A stretch of 51,036 bases of DNA. Source: JANLSE01 sp038214135. GTDB lineage: Bacteria; Chloroflexota; Chloroflexia; Chloroflexales; Roseiflexaceae. Of this stretch, positions 16,583 to 24,708 are shown piece after piece; the stretch's first letter is position 1; each line of letters opens with the position of its first letter. The position numbers were made by a program, and so were the translations under genes. The stretch is from assembly GCA_038214135.1 (NCBI GenBank), contig JBBQSD010000034.1:1-51036 (forward strand), read 5' to 3'. The notes under the pieces were generated by a model that was not told where the DNA came from, ran no database searches, and saw nothing but the letters and a program-made list of their open reading frames with translations.

Positions 16583-16918
16583 TTATGCGAGTAATCGTTC
16601 AATGCCAGCAGCCTTCAGCACGAAGACCGTTGCACCGCCGACTTGAACTTCGATGGGGGCTGGTGGATAGAATTCCCCAGATTCGGCGACTGGTGGTAAG
16701 GGGGACACATAACGCGTGCGGGTATAGCAGTGTTCGCGGATATCCTTGAGCACCGGATCGGTCTCGTGATCCTGAATAGCGATCAGCAGCGTAACATTAC
16801 CCTCGCGTAGAAACCCACCTTCACTACTTATCCGCGTGACCCGATGCCCATGCGAGGTGAGTGCTTCCAGCAATTCCCCAGCATCCTGCCGTTGGACGAC
16901 TGCAATAACCAGCTTCAT
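16583..16918 (-). CDS. darA: Cyclic-di-AMP receptor, PII-like
   Basis: The 111-residue protein matches the DarA/PstA (DUF970) family, PII-like trimers that bind cyclic di-AMP in Firmicutes. It opens 'MKLVIAVVQRQDAGELLEAL', continues with 'HGHRVTRISSEGGFLREGNVTLL', where the G-G-F-L-R-x-G-N block forms the nucleotide site, and ends with 'GGATVFVLKAAG'. The position directly after tmk is the same as in Bacillus (tmk-yaaQ), which supports the call. Its signalling target is unknown. AAGGAG lies 8 bases before ATG 16918. Confidence 0.92.
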   Translation of the reverse strand: MKLVIAVVQRQDAGELLEALTSHGHRVTRISSEGGFLREGNVTLLIAIQDHETDPVLKDIREHCYTRTRYVSPLPPVAESGEFYPPAPIEVQVGGATVFVLKAAGIERLLA

Positions 16919-16948
16919 CGTGTTGCTCCTTCTGTCGTTGGTGCGGGC

Positions 16949-17659
16949 TTATGGTTCTGGGGCGAATTGCCGTATCTGGCTCAGTGCAGGCTCGATTTCT
17001 GCCAGAATATGCTCTGAGAGCGCTACAATTGGTTGACGGGCATCAAACCGATGCCAGCGATCGGGATCATTGGCGATCAATTCGCGATAGCCAGCCTCAA
17101 CTCGCTGATGATAGGCGAGTTCGCGGGCATCAAGACGGTTCCATTCAATTGGAGCAGTACGCAGTTCTGTTGGCGGTGCAGATGATTCGCCCTGCCAGCG
17201 TGGCCGCTCCTGCCGTTTTCGCCGCTTGCGCTCAAGGCCTTCTTCTGCGCTCAGATCAAGATAGATCGTCATATCTGGGCGTAATCCGCTGGTTGCGGCA
17301 GCGGTGATGGCCCGCAGTTCGTCAATATCACGGCCAAGACCATAGCCCTGGTAGGCATAGGTCGAGTCGGCATAGCGGTCACACAGAACGATACCACCCT
17401 GTTGAAGATAGGGTCGGATGACTTCCGTAACGAGCTGGGCACGCGAGGCAGCAAACAGCAGCGTTTCTGTCGTGGGTGCCATTTCGGTATGTTGTAAGTC
17501 CAGCACAATCCGGCGGATAAGATCGCCGATCCGTGTTCCCCCTGGCTCACGCACCAGAATGACGGGATAATGGCGGGCATGCAGCTGCTCATAGAGCAAC
17601 CGCGCCTGCGTACTCTTGCCACTGCCTTCTGTTCCTTCGAATGTGATGAACACTCCCAT
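16949..17659 (-). CDS. tmk: Thymidylate kinase
   Basis: Tmk phosphorylates dTMP to dTDP. The 236-residue protein has the P-loop 'FEGTEGSGKST', the DR(Y/H) motif in 'LCDRYADSTYAYQG', and 'LVREPGGTRIGD', the usual phosphate-contact block. A stretch at about 140-170, rich in Arg and Glu, is a longer lid insertion than in most homologues. ATG 17659 follows AGGG at 7 bases; a GTG one codon earlier is possible. The gene leads a short operon with darA and the zinc-ribbon gene. Confidence 0.96.
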   Translation of the reverse strand: MGVFITFEGTEGSGKSTQARLLYEQLHARHYPVILVREPGGTRIGDLIRRIVLDLQHTEMAPTTETLLFAASRAQLVTEVIRPYLQQGGIVLCDRYADSTYAYQGYGLGRDIDELRAITAAATSGLRPDMTIYLDLSAEEGLERKRRKRQERPRWQGESSAPPTELRTAPIEWNRLDARELAYHQRVEAGYRELIANDPDRWHRFDARQPIVALSEHILAEIEPALSQIRQFAPEP

Positions 17660-17699
17660 CACTTCGCCCTGCTGCCTCTCTTGCTATATTCGCACCACA

Positions 17700-17755
17700 C
17701 CACAGGCTGAAGCCACGCGGCTACGGGTTCATCATTCTTTGGCTTCAGCCTGTGG
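17700..17755 (-). terminator. 16-bp inverted repeat adjoining the R3H gene stop
   Basis: CCACAGGCTGAAGCCA (17700-17715) and its exact reverse complement (17740-17755) flank a 24-base loop. The repeat ends at the base before the R3H gene stop codon. It is built from two inverted copies of the dispersed CGCAGGCT element and could terminate or stabilise the R3H message before tmk. Confidence 0.6.
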
Positions 17756-19513
17756 CTATCGTTCGCGAATGATTTTAACTCGCCGATTTGGCTCTCGTCC
17801 ATGGCTCTCTGAGCGTACATTATAGCGCTCTGCCATCTGATGTTGGAGCCGCCGCACAAAACTGCTGCGTGGTTGCAGATCGACCATCTGTCGATCCCCA
17901 TTCAGAACCTGTGTGATTGCCGTTTCCGTCTCCAGCATGGCATCAGTCAGATGGCGATCATCATCTGGGCCGGCGCGGCGTGGCAGTGAAACCTCTTCAT
18001 CGTCTGTCTCACCAAGATTAAAGACATCGGCAAGTTGCTTTTCCATCTGGGTTGTCGTGTTATTTCGCAGAACATACACGGGCACGCCGCGTTCTTCCGC
18101 CTGGCGCACCCGCTGCGACCCTTGGCGATAATAGTTTTTGAGCGTCATCACCATTGTGGCTTCGCTCATATCGCGGACGATTGTTGCTGGCACACGCAGT
18201 TCTGCAATAACCTTCTCCAGCCGATCACGGCTGACGCCAAATGGATAGATACGCTGGCCGGTTGGCCGCCCATTCACCGGTGCTATCGCTATCTGTGATG
18301 GTATTTCAACAATTGCTATCGCCGATGGAGTGCTACGTGTTTGCTGTGGCTGTGAATTGCGTGGGCCAGAGCGCTCACGCTGATTATAGCCATTACCGCG
18401 CCGGTTGGTATTGCCGCCATAGCTGCCGCCGCCGCTCCCGCCATAGCCACTGCCAAAGGCGGGCACATACGGGACGACATCACTGCCACCCTCGCTGCTG
18501 CGAACAACCGTCTCGACAGTGATGTTGCCATCGGCATTGCGGGAACGCATTTCGACCGATGGTGCCTCACCGCGTAACATCGCATCGACAGCGCTTGCCA
18601 CATCGGTATAGACGACCACGCGATCCCAGCTTTGGATCTCAACCAGGATATCGAACGTTGGTGGTGCCTTGCGTTCAAGAACAGTTTTCTGTGTTCCCCG
18701 CCGCCGCGCCTCTTCATCTCCAAGTGTGACAGCCTGAATGCCGCCGATTAGATCCGAAAGAGTTGGGTTGGTGAATAGATTATCGATCGTATTGCCGTGG
18801 GCCGTTCCGATCAGTTGCACGCCGCGTTCAGCAATTGTACGAACCGCCATTGCTTCAAGCTCGGTGCCAATCTCATCAATGACGATCACTTCGGGCATAT
18901 GATTTTCAACGGCTTCGATCATCAGATTGTGTTGTTCGGAAGGACGCGGAACCTGCATCCGGCGTGCGCGGCCAATTCCGGCGTGGGGAATATCACCATC
19001 GCCAGCGATCTCATTCGATGTATCGACGATCACGACACGCTTGCGTAGATCTTCGGCCAGAACACGGGCTGTTTCGCGCAGCATGGTTGTTTTGCCGACA
19101 CCTGGTTTTCCAAGCATCAGCACGCTCTTGCCCGATTCAACCAGATCGCGCAGAATGGCAATTGTGCCATAGACAGCACGGCCAACCCGGCATGTCAGCC
19201 CGATCACACGCCCGGCGCGATTGCGAATTGCGGAGATACGATGGAGCGTGCGCGGAATGCCAGCGCGATTATCTTCGCCAAAGGAGCCGATCCGATTGGC
19301 CACGAAGTCGATATCTTCGTGGCTGACCTCACGGTCGCTCAGGAAGCGTTCAACATCGCGGTAGCGAGCCTCGGGCAAACGCCCAAGGTCCATGATCACT
19401 TCAAGGAGATCTTCTCTGTGATCGCTCACAGCATCAAGCGCCTCACGAATATGGGGCGGCAATGTCTGGAACAGAAGATCGCTATTGCTGGTTATGTCCT
19501 GCTGGGCGGTCAT
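17756..19513 (-). CDS. AAA ATPase with R3H domain (SpoIIIAA/Ycf45-like)
   Basis: The 585-residue protein has a SpoIIIAA-like ATPase core with Walker A 'GKPGVGKTT' (135-143) and Walker B 'VIVIDEIG', and a Gly/Arg/Ser-rich low-complexity linker near 350-400. A C-terminal R3H domain ends it: 'VRRLQHQMAERYNVRSESHGREPNRRVKI', with R-x3-H spacing, which binds single-stranded nucleic acid. The family is widespread in cyanobacteria and plastids (Ycf45) and in Chloroflexota, with no settled function. The start ATG 19513 follows GAGG and lies inside the end of the upstream GNAT-like gene (32-base overlap), implying coupled translation. Confidence 0.88.
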   Translation of the reverse strand: MTAQQDITSNSDLLFQTLPPHIREALDAVSDHREDLLEVIMDLGRLPEARYRDVERFLSDREVSHEDIDFVANRIGSFGEDNRAGIPRTLHRISAIRNRAGRVIGLTCRVGRAVYGTIAILRDLVESGKSVLMLGKPGVGKTTMLRETARVLAEDLRKRVVIVDTSNEIAGDGDIPHAGIGRARRMQVPRPSEQHNLMIEAVENHMPEVIVIDEIGTELEAMAVRTIAERGVQLIGTAHGNTIDNLFTNPTLSDLIGGIQAVTLGDEEARRRGTQKTVLERKAPPTFDILVEIQSWDRVVVYTDVASAVDAMLRGEAPSVEMRSRNADGNITVETVVRSSEGGSDVVPYVPAFGSGYGGSGGGSYGGNTNRRGNGYNQRERSGPRNSQPQQTRSTPSAIAIVEIPSQIAIAPVNGRPTGQRIYPFGVSRDRLEKVIAELRVPATIVRDMSEATMVMTLKNYYRQGSQRVRQAEERGVPVYVLRNNTTTQMEKQLADVFNLGETDDEEVSLPRRAGPDDDRHLTDAMLETETAITQVLNGDRQMVDLQPRSSFVRRLQHQMAERYNVRSESHGREPNRRVKIIRER

Positions 19514-20537
19514 ATGGCCTCACGTCCTCGTCGAGGAGGGAGATTGTTGGAATCGGGGCGCGCGGTTCTGGCAATGGCTCCAGTGCTGGTGCTAGAATCG
19601 AGCGCCGTACGATAACAGTTGTTTGCTTACAAAGAAGTGCCTGCTCGCCAATTGGTTGGAACCCCAGATCGCCAGTTGGGAGCAATAGTTCACTTTGGTA
19701 ATCGCGAAGCAACGCATAGACGGGCAGGGTATCGGAGATCTGGCCAAGGGCATAGCGCAACACGGCGGTCGTCTGTTCACGGGCCTCCGGATGAACCAGC
19801 ATTGTCAGGATATGGGCAGCTGGCCCGCTGGTGAGCGCCAGATACGCTATCAGGTCATCGTCCCGACCAAGAACCCATGCGCGGCGGCGAACCCGATGCC
19901 AGTATGGGGTAAGCGGCAGCATCCAATCGCGGGAGGCTTTTGCTTCGGCCTGTTGAACGGGGCGGGGCGTGACAAGCCCATAGAGCTTATGGATGGCCCA
20001 CACATCACGGCGCGATTGCTGGCGCATGGCAGCAACACTGGTGCCCTGATCCCAATCGGGGCCTTCTAGGCGCATGACGGTTTGGTTTGCATAACAGCTA
20101 AAACCAAGCTGGCGGAACATCTCACGCAGTTCATCGTGGCGTTGTGAGAGTGCCGCATACAGGCGTTGAACCGAGCGGCGGCCTGCGTGGGCACACAGTG
20201 ATTCAAGCAATCGAAACCAGATATCGGGATCAGTTGGCGCACCACGGCCACCATCAAAGGCAGACAGAAGCACAATATCAAGTTCCGGGCGACGATCTCG
20301 GCCAGTGGCCTGAACCATTGCCCGCAGGCCATTTTCCTGGGCAAAAAAGGTTGCATGGGCTGCACTACTGCCTTCGGCAGCGCAGTGCAGCGCAAACCAA
20401 AACTGGCGATGCGGACGAGCCAGCATCGCTTCGTTATACAGCATTACTGCACTACGCGGCTTGCGCCGTAGCGACCAAAGGTCGCCTGGTGTGACCGGTC
20501 GGATCATAGTTTCATACCAGGCCGGAATAGAGCGCAT
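19482..20537 (-). CDS. GNAT-like acetyltransferase-fold protein
   Basis: The 351-residue protein begins 'IRPVTPGDLWSLRR', a typical GNAT N-terminus, and shows a second GNAT-like repeat with 'VLGRDDDLIAYLALTSGPAAHILTMLVHPEA' in its C-terminal half. The acetyl-CoA loop (Q/R-x2-G-x-G/A) is not clear in either half, so it may be a degenerate double GNAT. Function is unknown. It starts 15 bases after pdxT and overlaps the R3H gene, placing it in a pdxS-pdxT-GNAT-R3H transcription unit. ATG 20507 is an alternative start. Confidence 0.6.
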   Translation of the reverse strand: MRSIPAWYETMIRPVTPGDLWSLRRKPRSAVMLYNEAMLARPHRQFWFALHCAAEGSSAAHATFFAQENGLRAMVQATGRDRRPELDIVLLSAFDGGRGAPTDPDIWFRLLESLCAHAGRRSVQRLYAALSQRHDELREMFRQLGFSCYANQTVMRLEGPDWDQGTSVAAMRQQSRRDVWAIHKLYGLVTPRPVQQAEAKASRDWMLPLTPYWHRVRRRAWVLGRDDDLIAYLALTSGPAAHILTMLVHPEAREQTTAVLRYALGQISDTLPVYALLRDYQSELLLPTGDLGFQPIGEQALLCKQTTVIVRRSILAPALEPLPEPRAPIPTISLLDEDVRPYDRPAGHNQQ

Positions 20538-20552
20538 CCAACCCGGCGGAGT

Positions 20553-21125
20553 TTATAGCTCCAGGAAGTAACGATGTAGCCGGTCGTCGTTGGTCAGTTC
20601 GGGGTGGAAGCATGTTGCGAGCATGCGACCCTGTTGTGCTGCGACGATCTGCCCCTCCAAAAGCTGTGCGAGAACAGACACACGAGAACCGGGTTGTTCC
20701 AGGATAGGTGCGCGAATGAAGACTGCACGGAGCGGCTGCGTACCAAGTTGGTTAATGCTCAGATCTGCTTCAAAGCTATCCAGTTGGGTGCCAAACGCGT
20801 TGCGCCGTGCCGTAATATCCATTAATGCGAGAGCTGGTTGGCCAGCTGGGCGGCCTTCGGCGATCTGTTTGGCCATCAGGATTGCGCCTGCACATGTACC
20901 CCAGAGTGGCATACCACCCAGCACTCGATTGCGAATTGGCTCAAGTAGGCCATCGATTACCAGAAGCGTGCCAATCGTTGTGCTTTCGCCGCCAGGAATG
21001 ATCAGCCGATCAATAGCATCCAGATGCTGCAAGCGGCGGACCTGACGCGTCGCCACGCCCATCCGCTGCAGCATCTGTTCATGTTCACGAAAGTCGCCCT
21101 GCAGAGCGAGAATACCAACGGTCAT
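20553..21125 (-). CDS. pdxT: Pyridoxal 5'-phosphate synthase, glutaminase subunit
   Basis: PdxT hydrolyses glutamine and channels ammonia to PdxS for vitamin B6 synthesis. The 190-residue protein carries the family signature 'GGEST' (45-49), nucleophile C78 in 'GTCAGAI', and the other triad members H174 and E176 in 'CFHPEL'. Length is normal. It starts 6 bases after the pdxS stop, so they form an operon. Confidence 0.97.
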   Translation of the reverse strand: MTVGILALQGDFREHEQMLQRMGVATRQVRRLQHLDAIDRLIIPGGESTTIGTLLVIDGLLEPIRNRVLGGMPLWGTCAGAILMAKQIAEGRPAGQPALALMDITARRNAFGTQLDSFEADLSINQLGTQPLRAVFIRAPILEQPGSRVSVLAQLLEGQIVAAQQGRMLATCFHPELTNDDRLHRYFLEL

Positions 21126-21131
21126 CGTTTT

Positions 21132-22013
21132 CTACCAGCCGCGCTGTGCCATCAGTTGCTCTTGTGGGATCTTGGTGATTTCGATCCCGACCATTGCTTC
21201 GCCAAGCCCGCGGCTGACTTCTGCAATCACATCTGGCTCATTGTAATGGGTCGTCGCCTGGACGATTGCCCTTGCGCGCTTGGCTGGATCGCCGCTCTTG
21301 AAGATCCCTGAGCCAACGAACACGCCATCGACGCCCAGTTGCATCATGAGTGCTGCATCGGCTGGTGTTGCAATCCCACCGGCAGCAAAGTTCACAACTG
21401 GTAGGCGGCCGTTTTCTGCAATGAAACGAATAAGTTCGTAGGGTGCCTGATGGTTTTTGGCAACCACGAATAGTTCATCTGGATGCATATTTTGCAGGCG
21501 GCGGATTTCGCTATAGACGCTACGGGCGTGGCGAACGGCCTCCACCACATTGCCGGTGCCAGCCTCGCCCTTGGTGCGGATCATAGCGGCACCTTCTGCA
21601 CAGCGGCGCAGCGCCTCACCAAGATTGCGGCAGCCACACACGAACGGTACCTTGAAGTTGTGTTTATTGATATGATGCTCTTCATCGGCTGGAGTGAGCA
21701 CCTCGCTCTCATCGATATAATCGACCCCGAGTGCCTCTAGCACCTGAGCCTCAACGAAATGCCCAATGCGTGCCTTCGCCATCACTGGGATCGTCACAGC
21801 CTCTTTGATTTTAATGATTAATTCGGGATCGCTCATGCGGGCGACGCCGCCCTGTGCGCGAATATCGGCAGGGACGCGCTCAAGCGCCATTACTGCGACT
21901 GCGCCGGCCTCTTCTGCGATGCGGGCTTGTTCTGGCGTTACAACATCCATAATGACGCCGCCCTTGAGCATCTGCGCGAGGCCGATTTTTGTTGTCCAGG
22001 TTGACTTTTCCAT
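21132..22013 (-). CDS. pdxS: Pyridoxal 5'-phosphate synthase, lyase subunit
   Basis: PdxS builds PLP from ribose 5-phosphate, glyceraldehyde 3-phosphate and ammonia in a dodecameric (beta/alpha)8 complex with PdxT. The 293-residue sequence is a near-textbook member: 'KIGLAQMLKGGVIMDVVTPEQA', 'ADIRAQGGVARMSDP', the Schiff-base lysine region 'VMAKARIGHFVEAQ' and the ring-forming lysine in 'IRTKGEAGTGN'. ATG 22013 follows GGAGG at 8 bases; a TTG two codons earlier is too close to that site. Confidence 0.98.
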   Translation of the reverse strand: MEKSTWTTKIGLAQMLKGGVIMDVVTPEQARIAEEAGAVAVMALERVPADIRAQGGVARMSDPELIIKIKEAVTIPVMAKARIGHFVEAQVLEALGVDYIDESEVLTPADEEHHINKHNFKVPFVCGCRNLGEALRRCAEGAAMIRTKGEAGTGNVVEAVRHARSVYSEIRRLQNMHPDELFVVAKNHQAPYELIRFIAENGRLPVVNFAAGGIATPADAALMMQLGVDGVFVGSGIFKSGDPAKRARAIVQATTHYNEPDVIAEVSRGLGEAMVGIEITKIPQEQLMAQRGW

Positions 22014-22058
22014 TGCCAATTCCTCCCAAGACGTACTTGTATATTCTGGACCAACCTC

Positions 22059-22067
22059 ATTGTACCA
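22059..22067 (-). promoter_or_regulatory. Extended -10 element for pdxS
   Basis: On the minus strand TGGTACAAT gives a TGn extension and a TACAAT -10, identical to the element ahead of proS. No clear -35 is seen. It lies about 45 bases before the pdxS start. Confidence 0.4.
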
Positions 22068-22083
22068 CAGCCAGGAACGAAAG

Positions 22084-22121
22084 AAAAAGACCCAGCAGAT
22101 GGCATGCCATCCGCTGGGTCT
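22084..22121 (-). terminator. Rho-independent terminator of the superoxide dismutase gene
   Basis: AGACCCAGC and GCTGGGTCT form the ends of a nearly perfect 34-base palindrome (22088-22121) with GGCATGCC at its centre. On the minus strand it is followed by a TTTTT run (22084-22088). It ends the dismutase transcript and insulates pdxS. Confidence 0.85.
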
Positions 22122-22151
22122 GTTGACCGACGATGAATGAATGCGGTGTTG

Positions 22152-22757
22152 TTAGTGTCCGAAGCGGGCGGCAACAGCCTCCCAATTGACAACATTCCAC
22201 CATGCGTTCAGGTAATCGGCGCGGCGGTTCTGATACTTCAGATAATATGCGTGTTCCCACACATCGACGCCAAGCAGTGGTGTGAGGCCCAACTGTATTG
22301 GGCTATCCTGGTTGGCGCTGCTGATCACCTTGAGGCTACCATTGGCATCGGACACAAGCCAGGACCAGCCGCTACCAAAGCGCTTCAGGCCAGCGTCATT
22401 TACTTGGGCTTTGAGTGTTGCGAAATCGCCGAATGCCTTGGTGATCGCATCGGCCAATACGCCGGTTGGTTCACCGCCAGCATTTGGCCCTAAGATCGAC
22501 CAGAACATGCTATGGTTTGCGTGGCCACCACCATTATTGATCACAGCCTGGCGAATCGCTTCCGGCACATCATTGATATTGCTGAGAATCTCCTCGATCG
22601 TTGCATTTTGCAGATCGGGGGCATTGGCGAGCGCATTGTTCAGATTGGTTACATAGGTTGCATGATGCTTGCCATGATGGATCTGCATCGTCTGTGCATC
22701 GATATGTGGCTCCAGTGCGGCGAAATCGTATGGAAGTGGTGGTAGTTCGAAGGCCAT
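22152..22757 (-). CDS. sodA: Superoxide dismutase, Mn/Fe family
   Basis: The enzyme dismutates superoxide in the cytosol. The 201-residue protein has metal ligands H27 ('QIHHGKHHATYV'), H82 ('GGGHANHSMFW'), D165 and H169 ('GVDVWEHAYYLKY'). The GGGHANHS block and the active-site Gln at 150 in 'NQDSP' resemble cambialistic or Mn-type enzymes more than Fe-type, though metal choice cannot be proven from sequence. AAGGAG precedes the ATG by 7 bases. It lies downstream of a SufR-like regulator with a shared operator-like site. Confidence 0.96.
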   Translation of the reverse strand: MAFELPPLPYDFAALEPHIDAQTMQIHHGKHHATYVTNLNNALANAPDLQNATIEEILSNINDVPEAIRQAVINNGGGHANHSMFWSILGPNAGGEPTGVLADAITKAFGDFATLKAQVNDAGLKRFGSGWSWLVSDANGSLKVISSANQDSPIQLGLTPLLGVDVWEHAYYLKYQNRRADYLNAWWNVVNWEAVAARFGH

Positions 22758-22836
22758 GATTCTGCTCCTTATGTGTCAGTACACACGCGGTTGATCCGGC
22801 GGGCGGCAGTACAGCACAAGGCGTTCTACGTAGATG

Positions 22837-22863
22837 TAGATGCCTTTTATACTGTCTCATCTA
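22837..22863. promoter_or_regulatory. Operator-like inverted repeat over the sod promoter
   Basis: TAGATG (22837-22842) and CATCTA (22858-22863) form an inverted repeat centred on a minus-strand -10-like TATAAA (22846-22851). An ACGTAGAT octamer at 22828-22835 also occurs at 23574-23581, within the regulator's own site. It is a candidate operator for the neighbouring regulator. Confidence 0.4.
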
Positions 22864-22901
22864 AACGTACGGGGACGATGGTGGAATGGATGGATACGCA
22901 T

Positions 22902-23552
22902 TTAGCGATGTTCGGATTGTACTTCACCAATGCGGTAACGGCAACACGATGCTCCAGCGGCAATTGTCTCTTCGCGGGTAATCGGCACGCCCAGGATATC
23001 CTCATAGAGCTTGAGTTCTTGGGCACAAGCCTGCGGGTAATCGCGAGCCACGCAATCGACTGGGCAATTATGTTCGATCAATGTGAATGTGCCATCGGGG
23101 AGTTGTTCCCAATCACACATATAGCCTTGTTCGGTTAGGATCAATGCCAGTTCTGCAACCTGTTTGACGCGATCTTTGCCTGTTAAGCGCGGTGCAAATT
23201 GTATATGGAGTTTTTCGCGCCGTTGTGCGAAGAGATGATCGACTGCTTGCGGCCCACCGCTTTGTTCAACAAACGCGATAGCATCCAGCGCCATTCTATC
23301 GTAGCGGCGTGGGAAGAGTGCCTCGGCGGATTTTGTGAGCGAGTAGAGATGGCTTGGGCGGCCAATTCCACGGCGTACACCAATCGCCTGAACCATTTCA
23401 TCGCGTTCGAGCAATGCCAGATGCTGGCGAATACCAACTGCGCCAATGCCAAGTGCATCGCTCAGTTCGGCGGCTGTCATCTGGCTTGTGCGGCGCAGCA
23501 ATTCCAGAATGTTCTGGCGCGTTGTTCCCTGCTCGCGCTGCTCTAACACCAT
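22902..23552 (-). CDS. SufR-like DNA-binding regulator with Cys cluster
   Basis: The 216-residue protein starts with a DeoR/ArsR-like winged helix-turn-helix (about 8-75: 'TRQNILELLRR', 'TAAELSDALGIGAVGIRQHLALLERDEMV'). Its C-terminal part has cysteines at 146, 163, 167, 176, 203 and 204. The order 'HNCPVDCVARDYPQACAQE...CCRYRIGE' matches SufR-type repressors, which bind an iron-sulfur cluster and sense iron or oxidative stress. The neighbour is superoxide dismutase, a sensible target. ATG 23552 has GAGGAG 6 bases upstream. A GTG at 23591 is possible but would leave only a 10-base leader from the predicted promoter. Confidence 0.8.
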   Translation of the reverse strand: MVLEQREQGTTRQNILELLRRTSQMTAAELSDALGIGAVGIRQHLALLERDEMVQAIGVRRGIGRPSHLYSLTKSAEALFPRRYDRMALDAIAFVEQSGGPQAVDHLFAQRREKLHIQFAPRLTGKDRVKQVAELALILTEQGYMCDWEQLPDGTFTLIEHNCPVDCVARDYPQACAQELKLYEDILGVPITREETIAAGASCCRYRIGEVQSEHR

Positions 23553-23576
23553 GGGTAACTCCTCACCGAATCGACG

Positions 23577-23606
23577 TAGATACTCTTTCACATATGTGTG
23601 TATCTA
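23577..23606. promoter_or_regulatory. 30-bp palindrome, candidate autoregulatory operator
   Basis: TAGATAC (23577-23583) and GTATCTA (23600-23606) flank a central perfect palindrome CACATATGTG (23590-23599). It lies just downstream of the predicted start of transcription of the SufR-like gene, the classic position for autorepression. Confidence 0.5.
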
Positions 23607-23608
23607 TG

Positions 23609-23638
23609 AGTATAGCACTCTGCTTTTTTGTTTGTCAA
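23609..23638 (-). promoter_or_regulatory. Sigma-70 promoter of the SufR-like gene
   Basis: On the minus strand a consensus TTGACA (-35, 23633-23638) and TATACT (-10, 23609-23614) are 18 bases apart. Transcription would start near 23602, inside the palindrome at 23577-23606. Confidence 0.6.
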
Positions 23639-23738
23639 GAAAATACTTTCGTATCTCGTAACTGTATTGGTTGCATCTGTAGGGGCCAGAACATATACTA
23701 TACAAGGGCCTACGCGATTGTGGAAGGAAATGCATTGT

Positions 23739-24668
23739 ATGGCGCATAATCCTGATGCATCTGAGTTAAACACCAAGCAAACATCGCCATCCACAGATGT
23801 GGAAACGATGTTGCAAGAACAAGCGCAGACAATCCTGCACTTGCGTGCTCAGAATCAACTTCTCCAGGCAGTCATTAATGCGATGCCATATGCCATGTAT
23901 TGGAAAGACACGGATCTCGTCTATCACGGGTGTAATCAACGTTTTGCAACCGATCTTGGACTCGCAACACCCGATGCGATTATTGGCAAGACGGATGCTG
24001 AGCTTTCCTGGCAGCCGGAGGAAGTTGCCGCATTTCAAGCCATCGACAAGCAGATTCTTGAGACAAAGACACAGATCTATGATGATCAGGAAACGGTGAT
24101 TCATCCTGACCATACACAGGAATGGTTTGAGACCTATAAGCTGCCGCTCTTTGATTCAAGAGGCGCAGTCATTGGAGTGGTTTCTACCTATAATAATATT
24201 ACTGGGCGAAAACAGGCCGAGTCGACGGTTCTGGCGCAGGCCGCTTTGCTACAAGAACTTTCCACACCGGTGATTCCCCTTAGTGATCAGGTATTGGTGT
24301 TGCCACTTATTGGATCGATTGATTCACGAAGGGCTCAGCAGGTGCTGACGGCGATTCTCGATTATTTGACGAATAGCCATGCAGAAGTTGTCTTTCTCGA
24401 TATTACAGGTGTACCAATTGTGGACACACAGGTCGCGCTGGCACTGATTCAAACCGGGCGAGCTGTTCAGTTATTGGGTGCGCGGCTGGTGTTGACTGGT
24501 ATTCGCCCAGAGGTTGCCCAGGCACTTGTCGGTTTGGGTGTCGACTTGGGCACAATGATTACCTATAGCACGCTCCAACGCGGCCTCGCAGAAGTGGTCA
24601 ATATTCGGCCAGAAACGGCGGGGCAGCGGAAGAGTCAGGAGTCAGGATTCAGGAGTCAGAAGCCCTGA
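23739..24668 (+). CDS. PAS-STAS sensor protein (RsbR-like)
   Basis: The 309-residue protein has a short coiled segment, a PAS domain (about 40-160: 'VINAMPYAMYWKDTDLVYHGCNQRFATDLGL', ending 'STYNNITGRKQAE') and a C-terminal STAS domain (about 180-288). The STAS part carries the RsbR signature 'LDITGVPIVDT' (220-230) and 'LTGIRPEVAQALVGLG'. RsbR proteins form stressosomes with RsbS and RsbT; T223 or T230 are candidate phosphorylation sites, by analogy. No rsbS, rsbT or phosphatase gene adjoins it, so it may act alone. ATG 23739 follows GGAAGG. The last 13 or so residues ('GQRKSQESGFRSQKP') are encoded by the dispersed TCAGGAG repeat. Confidence 0.85.
   Translation: MAHNPDASELNTKQTSPSTDVETMLQEQAQTILHLRAQNQLLQAVINAMPYAMYWKDTDLVYHGCNQRFATDLGLATPDAIIGKTDAELSWQPEEVAAFQAIDKQILETKTQIYDDQETVIHPDHTQEWFETYKLPLFDSRGAVIGVVSTYNNITGRKQAESTVLAQAALLQELSTPVIPLSDQVLVLPLIGSIDSRRAQQVLTAILDYLTNSHAEVVFLDITGVPIVDTQVALALIQTGRAVQLLGARLVLTGIRPEVAQALVGLGVDLGTMITYSTLQRGLAEVVNIRPETAGQRKSQESGFRSQKP
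24633..24662 (+). repeat. TCAGGAG heptamer repeat inside a gene end
   Basis: Units close to GAGTCAG/TCAGGAG lie at the 3' end of the PAS-STAS gene and supply its last codons. The same heptamers occur at 26166-26193 and 28624-28655. Confidence 0.65.
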
Positions 24669-24708
24669 TCGGGTATTGTTTGCGTCCAACATGCCCAGAC
24701 CTCTCAAT

